Shown in pieces: positions 1-8,583 of a stretch of DNA of 9,078 nt. Source of the DNA: CAZZKE01 sp964655005 (GTDB lineage: Bacteria; Pseudomonadota; Alphaproteobacteria; Rhodospirillales; JABHCV01). A model generated the notes under the pieces. That model saw only the letters and a program-made list of their open reading frames with translations. It did no database searches and had not been told where the DNA came from. The DNA is taken from positions 1 to 9,078 of the forward strand of contig CAZZKE010000092.1 of the NCBI GenBank assembly GCA_964655005.1, written 5' to 3'. The position numbers and the translations under genes are program-made. Each line of letters begins with the position of its first letter. The stretch's first letter is position 1.

Positions 1-39
1 GCCGGTCTGGTCGCCGATCTTTTGAAAGAAAGCCAATAA
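1..39 (+). CDS. 3' end of an unidentified upstream gene
   Basis: Reading from base 1 gives twelve codons (AGLVADLLKESQ) followed by TAA at 37-39. The other two forward frames either hit an early stop or run into typA. The sequence looks like an amphipathic C-terminal helix, and the stop overlaps the typA start by one base (TAATG), a typical arrangement for coupled genes. With only twelve residues the product cannot be named. The case for coding is inferred from the composition and the tidy overlap. Confidence 0.45.
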   Translation, partial: AGLVADLLKESQ

Positions 40-1865
40 TGAAACTCCGTAATATCGCCATCATCGCCCACGTCGATCATGGCAAGACGACCCTGGTCGA
101 TACCCTGCTGAAGCAAAGCGGCGCCTTTCGCGACAACCAGCGGGTCGAAGAGCGCGCCATGGATTCCGGCGATCTGGAACGCGAGCGTGGCATCACCATT
201 CTGGCCAAGTGCACGTCGGTCGAATGGCGGGGCGTGCGCATCAACATCGTCGATACCCCCGGTCACGCCGATTTCGGCGGCGAGGTCGAACGTATTCTAA
301 GCATGGTCGATGGCGTTTTGCTGCTGGTCGACGCCGCCGAGGGGCCGATGCCGCAAACCAAATTCGTCACCGCCAAGGCCCTGAAACTGGGCCTTAAGCC
401 GGTGGTCGTCATCAATAAGGTAGACCGCCCCGACGCCCGCCCCTACGAAGTGCAGGACGAAGTCTTCGATTTGTTCACGGCGCTTGACGCCGACGACCAG
501 CAACTGGATTTTCCGACCATCTTCGCCTCGGCCAAGAACGGCTGGGCGGCGGCCGAACCGGATGGCCCGCAGGAAGACATGGCGGCCGTTTTCGAACAAA
601 TCCTGAGCCACGTGCCGGAACCGGAAATTATTCTGGACGAACCTTTTTCGATGCTGGTGACGACGCTCGAATCCGATCCCTATCTGGGCCGCATACTGAC
701 CGGCCGGGTCCATTCGGGGACGCTCCGGATCAATACCCCCATCCACGTTCTGGACGGCGACGGCAAAGTTATCGAAACGGGCCGGGCCAGCAAGCTGCTG
801 GGCTTTCGCGATTTACGGCGGGAACCGGTCGATGAAGTCGCCTCGGGCGATCTGGTCGCCATCGCCGGCCTGGCCAAGGCCACCGTCGCCAACACCATCT
901 GCGACCCGCAGGTCGGCGAGCCGCTCAAATCCGACCCGGTAGACCCGCCGACCCTGGCGATGACGTTCGGCATCAATACCTCGCCCATGGCCGGGCGCGA
1001 GGGCTCCAAGGTAACGTCGCGGATGATCCGCGAGCGGCTGCTGGCCGAGGCCGAAGGCAATGTCGCCATCCGGGTCACCGAAGCCGGCAACACCGACGCC
1101 TTCGAAGTGGCCGGACGGGGCGAGTTGCAACTGGGCGTGCTGATCGAACAGATGCGCCGCGAAGGCTTCGAGCTGTCGATTTCCAGGCCGCGCGTGCTGT
1201 TCAAGGAAGACCCGGACGGCGGCGAAACCCTGGAACCTTACGAGGATGTGCAGATCGACGTGGACGAGGAATTTTCCGGCATTGTCGTCGAGGCGATGTC
1301 GGTGCGCAAGGGCAAGATGACGGAAATGCATCCTTCGGGCGGCGGCAAGGTGCGCCTGGGCTTCAAGGCCCCGGCCCGCGGCCTGATCGGCTATCACGGT
1401 GAATTTCTTACCGAAACCCGGGGCACCGGGGTGATGAGCCGGGTGTTCGCCAGCTACGGGCCGCACTGCGGCGACATTCCCGGCCGCCGCAACGGCGTGC
1501 TGATTTCCAACGCCGCCGGCAAGACCGTGGCCTATGCCCTGGCCAACCTGGAAGGCCGCGGTTCGATGTTCGTGGCCAGCGGCGTGCCGGTTTACGAAGG
1601 CATGATAATCGGCGAGCATTCCAAATCGGGCGACCTTGAGGTCAACCCCATGAAGGCGAAACAACTGACCAACATCAGGGCGTCCGGGACCGATGACGCG
1701 GTCCGCCTGACGCCGCCGAAAAGGATGAGCCTGGAAGAGGCGGTCGCCTATATCGACAACGACGAACTGGTCGAGGTGACGCCGGGCAACATTCGCCTGC
1801 GCAAGCGCCTGCTTGATCCCCACGAACGCAAACGGGAATCCCGCGCCAAAGACAAGGCCGCCTGA
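39..1865 (+). CDS. typA: Ribosome-associated GTPase TypA/BipA
   Basis: A translational GTPase of the EF-G/LepA superfamily. BipA binds the 70S ribosome and is known to help 50S assembly and growth under cold or stress. The 608 residues match the usual family length of about 605-610. GTPase motifs are complete: G1 HVDHGKTT (11-18), switch I with RERGIT ending at T53, G3 DTPGH (72-76), G4 NKVD (126-129) and G5 SAK (164-166). The EF-Tu-like domain 2, two EF-G-like alpha/beta domains and the BipA-specific C-terminal domain follow; the YHGEF and GRGSMF-type stretches in the second half are typical of BipA. The ATG at 39 puts the P-loop at the expected distance from the N-terminus. The ribosome binding site is weak (GAAAG about ten bases upstream), and the start overlaps the upstream stop codon, so translational coupling is likely. 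The protein is cytosolic. I see no damage. Confidence 0.97.
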   Translation: MKLRNIAIIAHVDHGKTTLVDTLLKQSGAFRDNQRVEERAMDSGDLERERGITILAKCTSVEWRGVRINIVDTPGHADFGGEVERILSMVDGVLLLVDAAEGPMPQTKFVTAKALKLGLKPVVVINKVDRPDARPYEVQDEVFDLFTALDADDQQLDFPTIFASAKNGWAAAEPDGPQEDMAAVFEQILSHVPEPEIILDEPFSMLVTTLESDPYLGRILTGRVHSGTLRINTPIHVLDGDGKVIETGRASKLLGFRDLRREPVDEVASGDLVAIAGLAKATVANTICDPQVGEPLKSDPVDPPTLAMTFGINTSPMAGREGSKVTSRMIRERLLAEAEGNVAIRVTEAGNTDAFEVAGRGELQLGVLIEQMRREGFELSISRPRVLFKEDPDGGETLEPYEDVQIDVDEEFSGIVVEAMSVRKGKMTEMHPSGGGKVRLGFKAPARGLIGYHGEFLTETRGTGVMSRVFASYGPHCGDIPGRRNGVLISNAAGKTVAYALANLEGRGSMFVASGVPVYEGMIIGEHSKSGDLEVNPMKAKQLTNIRASGTDDAVRLTPPKRMSLEEAVAYIDNDELVEVTPGNIRLRKRLLDPHERKRESRAKDKAA

Positions 1866-1882
1866 GGCGATAACCTTTTTTT
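1859..1882 (+). terminator. Weak terminator-like hairpin and T-run after typA
   Basis: The typA stop codon lies in the loop of a four-base-pair GC stem (CGCC at 1859-1862, GGCG at 1866-1869), and a run of seven T occurs at 1876-1882. Six bases separate stem and T-run, and the stem is short, so this is a poor match to an intrinsic terminator. It may only attenuate transcription into the next gene, or may be chance. The spacer 1866-1922 holds nothing else that I can name. Confidence 0.2.
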
Positions 1883-1922
1883 GGTGCTGGCATCGGCGGC
1901 GCTTGGCACGTAAAAAGAATCC

Positions 1923-3122
1923 ATGACCGCCCAGCCCACCCATCCCTTTCGCACCAATCCGTTCTGGCGGCTGCTGCCGGCCGGCATGCGGCGGCGCTGG
2001 TGGGGGTTTCGTCTGGTCGATCTGGCCGCCCGGTATTTTCCGGTCCTGAAGCGCCGGCGGGGGGTGCTGGTAATCCGCATGGACGGCATCGGCGATATGG
2101 TGCTGTTCCGCCCGGCGCTGGATCATTACGCGGCGGCGTTCGGCGTCGAACGGTCGGACATAACCATCATCGGCTGCGAAAGCTGGCAATCGATCACCGG
2201 GGAAGTGTTCGCCGGATACCGGGTGCTGGCGATCAACGAACACAGATATGCCCGGCGCATGTTCTACCGGTTTTGGGTATCGCTGCGGGTGCGGCGCCTG
2301 GGCGCCGCCGTTTGCGTCAATGATTCCTACTTCCGCCGCGCCCTGATGGCCGACAGCCTGGCCTGGGTCTCGGGCGCGCCGAAAACCATTTCATCGCTGC
2401 CCTATATCGGCGAGCGCAACCGTCAGGAATATCTCTACTACCTGAGCCAGGTGGACGAGATCGTCAACACCGGCTACTACCCGGTGCACGAGGTCGAACG
2501 CCATTACCGCTTCCTGTCGGAAGTGGCCGGTCGATGTATTTCGCCGGAAGCGCCGCACATTCCCTGGCGGCAGACGCCGCCGCCGGCCGGGTTGCTGGCG
2601 CCGGGCAGCGCGTACGCCGTGCTTAATCCGGGCTCCAACGAATATGGCCGGCGCTGGCCGCTGGATAATTACCTGCGGCTGGCGGCGAAATTGCGGGACC
2701 GGGGTTTGCGCGTGGTGTTCGTCGGCGGAGCGGGCGAAAAACCCGGCGAGATCGTCGGCGACGACCGTGGCGTCATCGACCTGATGGGCCGCACCACCCT
2801 TCCAGAATTGCTGGATATCATGAACGGCGCGGCCCTGGTGGTCGGCAACGATACCGGCCCGGCGCACCTGTCCATCGCCATCGGCGCCCCGACTTTGGTA
2901 ATCGTCGGCGGCGGTCATTTCGGCAGTTTCGTGCCTTATCCTGAAACCATCAGGCCGGCCAACGCCCGTTTCATTTTCGAGAAAATGGATTGCTACCACT
3001 GTTTCTGGCGCTGTCCAAAGCGGGCCGGCAAGCACGATGTTTTCCCCTGCGTCGGCGCCGTCGGCGTCGATCAGGCGTGGGCGCTGGCGGTCGATCTGCT
3101 GGAACCGGCGGCGGCCCGATGA
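1923..3122 (+). CDS. GT9-family glycosyltransferase (ADP-heptose:LPS heptosyltransferase-like)
   Basis: A 399-residue member of glycosyltransferase family 9, the family of WaaC/WaaF that adds heptose from ADP-heptose to lipopolysaccharide core. The N-terminal Rossmann domain opens with VLVIRMDGIGDMVL (48-61), the family's first-strand motif. The C-terminal domain holds NPGS (235-238), a WPLDNY stretch (245-250) and the nucleotide-sugar binding block GRTTLPELL...VVGNDTGPAHL (289-316). An extra 47 residues precede the first strand; they are rich in Arg, Trp and Phe and could form a membrane-binding amphipathic helix. Near the end is a cysteine group, C357, C360, C364 and C376. The start has only a weak ribosome binding site (AAAAAGAA), but no better start precedes the fold. 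Its 3' end overlaps the permease gene by four bases. Donor and acceptor sugars cannot be told; a surface glycan other than core LPS is possible. Confidence 0.88.
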   Translation: MTAQPTHPFRTNPFWRLLPAGMRRRWWGFRLVDLAARYFPVLKRRRGVLVIRMDGIGDMVLFRPALDHYAAAFGVERSDITIIGCESWQSITGEVFAGYRVLAINEHRYARRMFYRFWVSLRVRRLGAAVCVNDSYFRRALMADSLAWVSGAPKTISSLPYIGERNRQEYLYYLSQVDEIVNTGYYPVHEVERHYRFLSEVAGRCISPEAPHIPWRQTPPPAGLLAPGSAYAVLNPGSNEYGRRWPLDNYLRLAAKLRDRGLRVVFVGGAGEKPGEIVGDDRGVIDLMGRTTLPELLDIMNGAALVVGNDTGPAHLSIAIGAPTLVIVGGGHFGSFVPYPETIRPANARFIFEKMDCYHCFWRCPKRAGKHDVFPCVGAVGVDQAWALAVDLLEPAAAR

Positions 3123-4435
3123 AGGGCTGGATCCAGTCCGGCCGGGTCTATCTGGAACGCCGGGTGCTGGTGATCCTGCTGCTCGGGTTTTCCAGCGGCC
3201 TGCCGCTGTTGCTGGTTTATTCGACCTTGTCGGCGTGGCTCAAGGAATCCGGCGTCTCGCTTACCGTGATCGGCCTGTTTAGTTGGGCCAGCGCCGCCTA
3301 CGCGTTTAAATTCCTGTGGTCGCCGCTGGTTGACCGGATGCCGCTGCCGGTCCTGACCAAGGCCCTCGGCCAGCGCCGGGGCTGGCTTGTTTTCGCACAG
3401 CTCATGGTGGCCCTGGCGATGCTTGGCCTGGGCCGCAGCGAGCCATCGGTCGACCTGTGGGGAACGGCGCTGTGGGCGACCCTGCTAGCCTTCGCCTCGG
3501 CGACCCAGGATATCGTCATCGACGCCTACCGCATCGAAAGCCTGGACGAAGAGCAACTGGGCGCCGGGTCGGGCAACTATGTGCTGGGCTACCGGCTGGC
3601 CATGCTGGCGGCCGGCGCCGGCGCGCTGTTTATCGCCGACAGCGCCGGCTGGTTCGCCGCCTACGCGGCGATGGCGGCGCTGATGGCGGTCGGCCTGATT
3701 ACCGTGCTGGCCAGTCCGGAACCGCCGCGCCCGGCGGCGCCGGACCGGTCGCAACCGGATGGCCGCCCGGCGACATTTTTAAGCGACGCCACGGCGGTCG
3801 TTTACCAGGCGGTGATCCGCCCGTTCGCCGATTTCATGACCCGCCCGAACTGGCTGATGATTCTGTTGTTCGTGGCGCTTTATAAATATGGCGAGGCGCT
3901 GCTTGGCGTGATGGCCAATCCGTTCTATCTGGATCTGGGCTTTTCGAAATCGGAAATCGCCGCCGTGTCGAAAATCTATGGCCTGTCGATGACCATCGGC
4001 GGCGGCCTGATCGGCGGCATTCTGGTCGCCCGCTACGGCATCATGAAGGCGCTGCTGTATGCCGGCATCCTGCAATGCGTAGCCAATCTGGCCTATGCGG
4101 CCCAGGCCATGGTCGGCTATTCGATCCCCATGCTGGCATTGTCTATAAGCGTCGAAAACCTGACCGCCGGCATGGCGACTTCGGCCTTCGTCGCCTATTT
4201 GTCCAGCCTGTGCAATGTCGCCTATACGGCCACCCAGTTCGCCCTGCTGACTTCGCTGATGAGCGCCACCCGTACGATTTTCGCCTCCGGCGGCGGCTGG
4301 CTGGCCGACCAGCTTGACTGGGCCAGCTATTTCGTCATCACCACATTCGCCGCCGTGCCGGGGCTGCTGGTGCTGCTGTGGCTGATGCGGCGCTTGCCCG
4401 ATGAAATTGCCGCTTCCGAACGGATCAGGGAATAG
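3119..4435 (+). CDS. AmpG-like major facilitator permease (muropeptide transporter family)
   Basis: A 438-residue inner-membrane protein with about twelve predicted hydrophobic segments. AmpG imports GlcNAc-anhydroMurNAc peptides released during wall turnover for recycling and, in some bacteria, beta-lactamase signalling. Family hallmarks are clear: GFSSGLP (23-29) in the first membrane segment, FKFLWSPLVDR (63-73), RRGW (87-90), SATQDIVIDAYR (127-138) and LGYRL (156-160). E. coli AmpG is about 490 residues, so this is at the short end. The ATG at 3119 is chosen because it gives a normal first membrane segment and overlaps the preceding stop (ATGA). A longer reading from 2990 only adds an arginine-run peptide out of phase with the real glycosyltransferase gene. 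No strong ribosome binding site is visible, which fits translational reinitiation. The close link with a GT9 enzyme suggests an envelope role. The substrate may not be muropeptide, since the AmpG-like family is broad. Confidence 0.85.
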   Translation: MKGWIQSGRVYLERRVLVILLLGFSSGLPLLLVYSTLSAWLKESGVSLTVIGLFSWASAAYAFKFLWSPLVDRMPLPVLTKALGQRRGWLVFAQLMVALAMLGLGRSEPSVDLWGTALWATLLAFASATQDIVIDAYRIESLDEEQLGAGSGNYVLGYRLAMLAAGAGALFIADSAGWFAAYAAMAALMAVGLITVLASPEPPRPAAPDRSQPDGRPATFLSDATAVVYQAVIRPFADFMTRPNWLMILLFVALYKYGEALLGVMANPFYLDLGFSKSEIAAVSKIYGLSMTIGGGLIGGILVARYGIMKALLYAGILQCVANLAYAAQAMVGYSIPMLALSISVENLTAGMATSAFVAYLSSLCNVAYTATQFALLTSLMSATRTIFASGGGWLADQLDWASYFVITTFAAVPGLLVLLWLMRRLPDEIAASERIRE

Positions 4436-4582
4436 AATTTTCCAGCGCCGCCAAAACCGCTTCATAAGGGATCAGGTCGATCTCGCGACCACCATAGTTT
4501 TTTGGTCGTGATAAGACGTAGCCAACTCAGAGAATAATTTCCATACTCCCGTCTCGTGAAACGTCTGAGCAAGACTGGGTGT
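4425..4582 (-). pseudogene. Possible decayed 3' remnant of an unidentified gene, with a frameshift or nonsense codon
   Basis: On the minus strand, 4526 down to a TGA at 4425-4427 reads 33 codons without a stop. The last twenty or so look protein-like (NYGGREIDLIP, then YEAVLAALENSIP), with GC-rich third positions. The same frame is blocked by TGA at 4527-4529. A second frame is open from 4582 to a stop at 4472 and also looks protein-like (LAQTFHETGVWKLFSELA, then TSYHDQK). The two frames would join at the run of six A (minus strand, about 4498-4503) if one more A were present, giving ...DQKNYGGREID.... No start codon or 5' part is visible, so a truncated gene is the simplest reading. The 3' end overlaps the permease gene by 11 bases, tail to tail. 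I do not recognise the family. Chance open frames in a GC-rich genome remain possible. Confidence 0.3.
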
Positions 4583-4584
4583 TT

Positions 4585-4636
4585 AGCATGAAGGGCGGTA
4601 CCGGGTCAAAATTGTTGCTGCGCAGCATAAAGGGCG
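4585..4636. repeat. Imperfect 13-base direct repeat pair around a 12-base palindrome
   Basis: AGCATGAAGGGCG at 4585-4597 recurs as AGCATAAAGGGCG at 4624-4636, identical at 12 of 13 positions, with starts 39 bases apart. A perfect palindrome, TGCTGCGCAGCA, lies at 4616-4627 and overlaps the start of the second copy. The pair sits 40-90 bases before ppa. It could be a paired operator for the ppa-acr3 unit or the worn end of an insertion element. The sequence alone does not decide. Confidence 0.45.
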
Positions 4637-4661
4637 TTAAACAATTCCCCTTTCCGGAACC

Positions 4662-4665
4662 AGGA
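4662..4665 (+). promoter_or_regulatory. Ribosome binding site of ppa
   Basis: AGGA lies ten bases before the ATG at 4676. Spacing is slightly long but acceptable, and it supports the chosen start, which also gives the normal N-terminus of the family. Confidence 0.5.
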
Positions 4666-4675
4666 CCCCTTCCCC

Positions 4676-5224
4676 ATGGATGTAAGCAAGATTGCAATCG
4701 GCGATAACCCGCCCTACGACATCAACGTGATTATCGAAATTCCGCAGGGCGGAAGCCCCGTCAAGTACGAACTGGACAAGGAATCGGGGGCCATGTTCGT
4801 CGATCGTTTCCTGCATACCGCGATGCATTATCCGTGCAATTACGGCTTTATCCCGCACACCCTGTCCGATGACGGCGACCCGGTCGACGCCGCCGTGCTT
4901 GGCCAGATACCGGTGATGCCGGGCTGCGTTATCCCGTGCCGCCCGATCGGCGTTCTGATGATGGAAGACGAAAGCGGCATCGATGAAAAGGTGCTTTGCG
5001 TGCCGGTCGACAAACTGCATCCGTACTACGAAAACGTCACTTCCTACAGGGACCTGCGGCCGATACTGGTCGAACAGATCGCCCATTTTTTCGCCCATTA
5101 CAAAGACCTGGAAAAAGGTAAATGGGCCAAAATACAGGGCTGGAACGGGCCGGAGGCCGCCCACGACGCCATTCGCGCCGGAATCGAGCGGGACCGGGCC
5201 GCGCAGGTGAGTGAACATGGCTGA
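4676..5224 (+). CDS. ppa: Inorganic pyrophosphatase, family I
   Basis: A cytosolic Mg-dependent enzyme that hydrolyses pyrophosphate to two phosphates, pulling forward nucleic acid, protein and sugar-nucleotide synthesis. The 182 residues compare with 176 in E. coli. All active-site residues that I recall from E. coli PPase are present with a shift of one: E21, K30, E32, R44, Y56, D66, D68, D71, D98, D103, K105, Y142 and K143. The signature DGDPVDA lies at 66-72 and the YKDLEKGKW block at 142-150. The last residues overlap the start of the arsenite permease gene by eight bases in another frame, so the two genes are co-transcribed and probably translationally coupled. The upstream gene is separated by 240 bases, so ppa most likely heads its own transcript. 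Nothing in the protein is missing or unusual. Confidence 0.97.
   Translation: MDVSKIAIGDNPPYDINVIIEIPQGGSPVKYELDKESGAMFVDRFLHTAMHYPCNYGFIPHTLSDDGDPVDAAVLGQIPVMPGCVIPCRPIGVLMMEDESGIDEKVLCVPVDKLHPYYENVTSYRDLRPILVEQIAHFFAHYKDLEKGKWAKIQGWNGPEAAHDAIRAGIERDRAAQVSEHG
5205..5210 (+). promoter_or_regulatory. Ribosome binding site of the acr3 gene, inside ppa
   Basis: AGGTGA lies within the ppa coding sequence, six bases before the ATG at 5217. It decides for that ATG over the in-frame GTG at 5211, which would directly abut the site. Confidence 0.65.
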
Positions 5225-6287
5225 AACGAATTCCCCGGCGCTTGGGTTTTTCGGGCGCTATCTAAGCCTTTGGGTGGCGTTATGCATCCTGGTCGGCGTC
5301 GCTTCGGGCTGGCTGTTGCCGGGGCCGTTCCAGGCCATCGGCGGGATGGAAATAGCCAGGGTCAATTTGCCCGTCGCCGTGCTGATCTGGCTGATGGTGG
5401 TGCCGATGCTGCTGAAGATCGATTTCGCGGCGCTGCATCGTGTCCGCGAACATTGGCGCGGCATGGGCGTCACCCTTTTCGTCAACTGGGCGGTCAAGCC
5501 GTTTTCCATGGCTTTCCTGGGGTGGCTGTTCATCGACCAGTTGTTCGCCCCCTGGCTGCCCGCCGATCAAACCGCCTCTTATATCGCCGGGTTGATTATT
5601 CTGGCCGCCGCGCCGTGCACGGCAATGGTTTTCGTGTGGAGCAACCTAAGTAACGGCGAGCCCCACTTCACGCTAAGCCAGGTGGCGCTGAACGATATCA
5701 TCATGGTGTTCGCCTTCGCCCCCATTGTCGGCCTGCTGCTGGGCCTTTCCGCCATCGTCGTGCCCTGGAATACGCTGTTTTTGTCCGTCGTCATCTACAT
5801 CGTCGCGCCGGTCGCCGTCGCGCAATTGATCCGCAGGTTCATTCTCGCCTCCGGTGGAAAACAGCGTCTGCAACGGGTCTTGCGCATCCTGGACCCGCTT
5901 TCCATAGGCGCACTTTTGCTGACCCTGGTCCTGCTGTTCGGATTTCAGGGCGAACAGATTTTACGGCAACCCCTGATAATCGCGTTCCTGGCGGTACCGA
6001 TCCTGATCCAGGTGTATTTTAATTCCGGCCTGGCCTACCTGCTAAATCGCGCCGTCGGGGAAAGCCACAACGTCGCCGCGCCATCGGCCCTGATCGGCGC
6101 CAGTAATTTTTTCGAACTTGCGGTGGCGGCGGCGATCAGCCTGTTTGGCTTCGACAGCGGCGCGGCGCTGGCCACGGTCGTCGGCGTATTGGTCGAGGTG
6201 CCGGTGATGCTGTCAGTGGTGAAAATCGTCAACGCCAGCAAGCCCTGGTATGAACGGAAAGCCCATGGCGGCGGAAAGGCCGTATAA
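5217..6287 (+). CDS. acr3: Arsenite efflux permease, Acr3 family
   Basis: A 356-residue inner-membrane carrier of the bile/arsenite/riboflavin transporter superfamily, with about ten hydrophobic segments. Acr3 exports arsenite (sometimes antimonite) using the proton gradient. Family hallmarks are present: the cysteine in the fourth membrane segment (C134 in APCTAMVFVWS), the LNDIIMVFAFAP stretch (158-169), and the ASNFFELAVAAAISLFG block (295-311) with E300. As I recall from mutational work on Acr3 proteins, this Cys and Glu pair is essential, so the pump should be functional. The ATG at 5217 is preferred over GTG at 5211 because of the AGGTGA site six bases upstream. The gene starts inside ppa and should depend on ppa transcription and translation. 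No arsR, arsC, arsH or arsenic-type operator is visible nearby, which is unusual. The related bile acid:sodium symporters lack the APCTAMV cysteine, so Acr3 is the better call. Confidence 0.9.
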   Translation: MAETNSPALGFFGRYLSLWVALCILVGVASGWLLPGPFQAIGGMEIARVNLPVAVLIWLMVVPMLLKIDFAALHRVREHWRGMGVTLFVNWAVKPFSMAFLGWLFIDQLFAPWLPADQTASYIAGLIILAAAPCTAMVFVWSNLSNGEPHFTLSQVALNDIIMVFAFAPIVGLLLGLSAIVVPWNTLFLSVVIYIVAPVAVAQLIRRFILASGGKQRLQRVLRILDPLSIGALLLTLVLLFGFQGEQILRQPLIIAFLAVPILIQVYFNSGLAYLLNRAVGESHNVAAPSALIGASNFFELAVAAAISLFGFDSGAALATVVGVLVEVPVMLSVVKIVNASKPWYERKAHGGGKAV

Positions 6288-6298
6288 CCGGGCGCCGG

Positions 6299-6299
<1 letters not shown>
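6287..6299. terminator. Short hairpin between convergent acr3 and maeB
   Basis: ACCGG (6287-6291) and CCGGT (6295-6299) form a five-base-pair stem with loop GCG. It fills the entire gap between the two convergent stop codons and uses one base of each. There is no T-run on either strand, so it is at best a weak bidirectional stop or pause site. Confidence 0.25.
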
Positions 6300-8569
<2,270 letters not shown>

Positions 8570-8578
8570 GACATCCGT

Positions 8579-8583
8579 TCCCT
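8579..8583 (-). promoter_or_regulatory. Ribosome binding site of maeB
   Basis: On the minus strand AGGGA lies nine bases before the maeB ATG (8569-8567) and overlaps the TAG stop of the preceding gene. This favours translational coupling and supports the start at 8569. Confidence 0.5.

Larger units (their letters stand above)
4436..4675. other. Spacer between the permease gene and ppa; probable site of the ppa promoter
   Basis: This 240-base stretch is the only sizeable intergenic region in the window. Its GC content is clearly below the flanking genes (33, 26 and 31 of 60 bases in successive lines from 4441). It contains the putative gene remnant, the direct repeats and palindrome, and an eight-base-pair imperfect stem (CGCGACCA at about 4484-4491 with TGGTCGTG at 4503-4510, one G-T pair). 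A promoter for ppa is expected here, but I see no convincing -35/-10 pair. No good intrinsic terminator for the upstream permease gene is visible either. Confidence 0.5.

Noticed and set aside
813..2243. 476-codon minus-strand open frame across the end of typA and the start of the GT9 gene
   Set aside because: It lies antisense to two well-identified genes, is rich in His, Gly, Arg and Gln, and has no domain pattern. It is the usual mirror frame of GC-rich coding sequence.
2990..3118. Upstream extension of the AmpG-like permease (43 extra codons)
   Set aside because: The extension is an arginine-run peptide read out of frame from the GT9 gene; the ATG at 3119 gives the family N-terminus and an ATGA overlap.
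3779..4465. 228-codon minus-strand frame antisense to the permease gene
   Set aside because: Gln, His and Gly-rich mirror frame without a recognisable domain; the membrane-protein gene on the plus strand explains the sequence.
4484..4510. Imperfect 8-bp stem as an intrinsic terminator for the permease gene
   Set aside because: The T-rich stretch lies in the loop and not after the stem, the stem has a G-T pair, and the coding-like minus-strand remnant explains these bases equally well.
4615..4643. Sigma-70 promoter (TTGCTG, 17 bases, TAAACA) for ppa
   Set aside because: Too few matches at both hexamers and it overlaps the palindrome; not better than chance.
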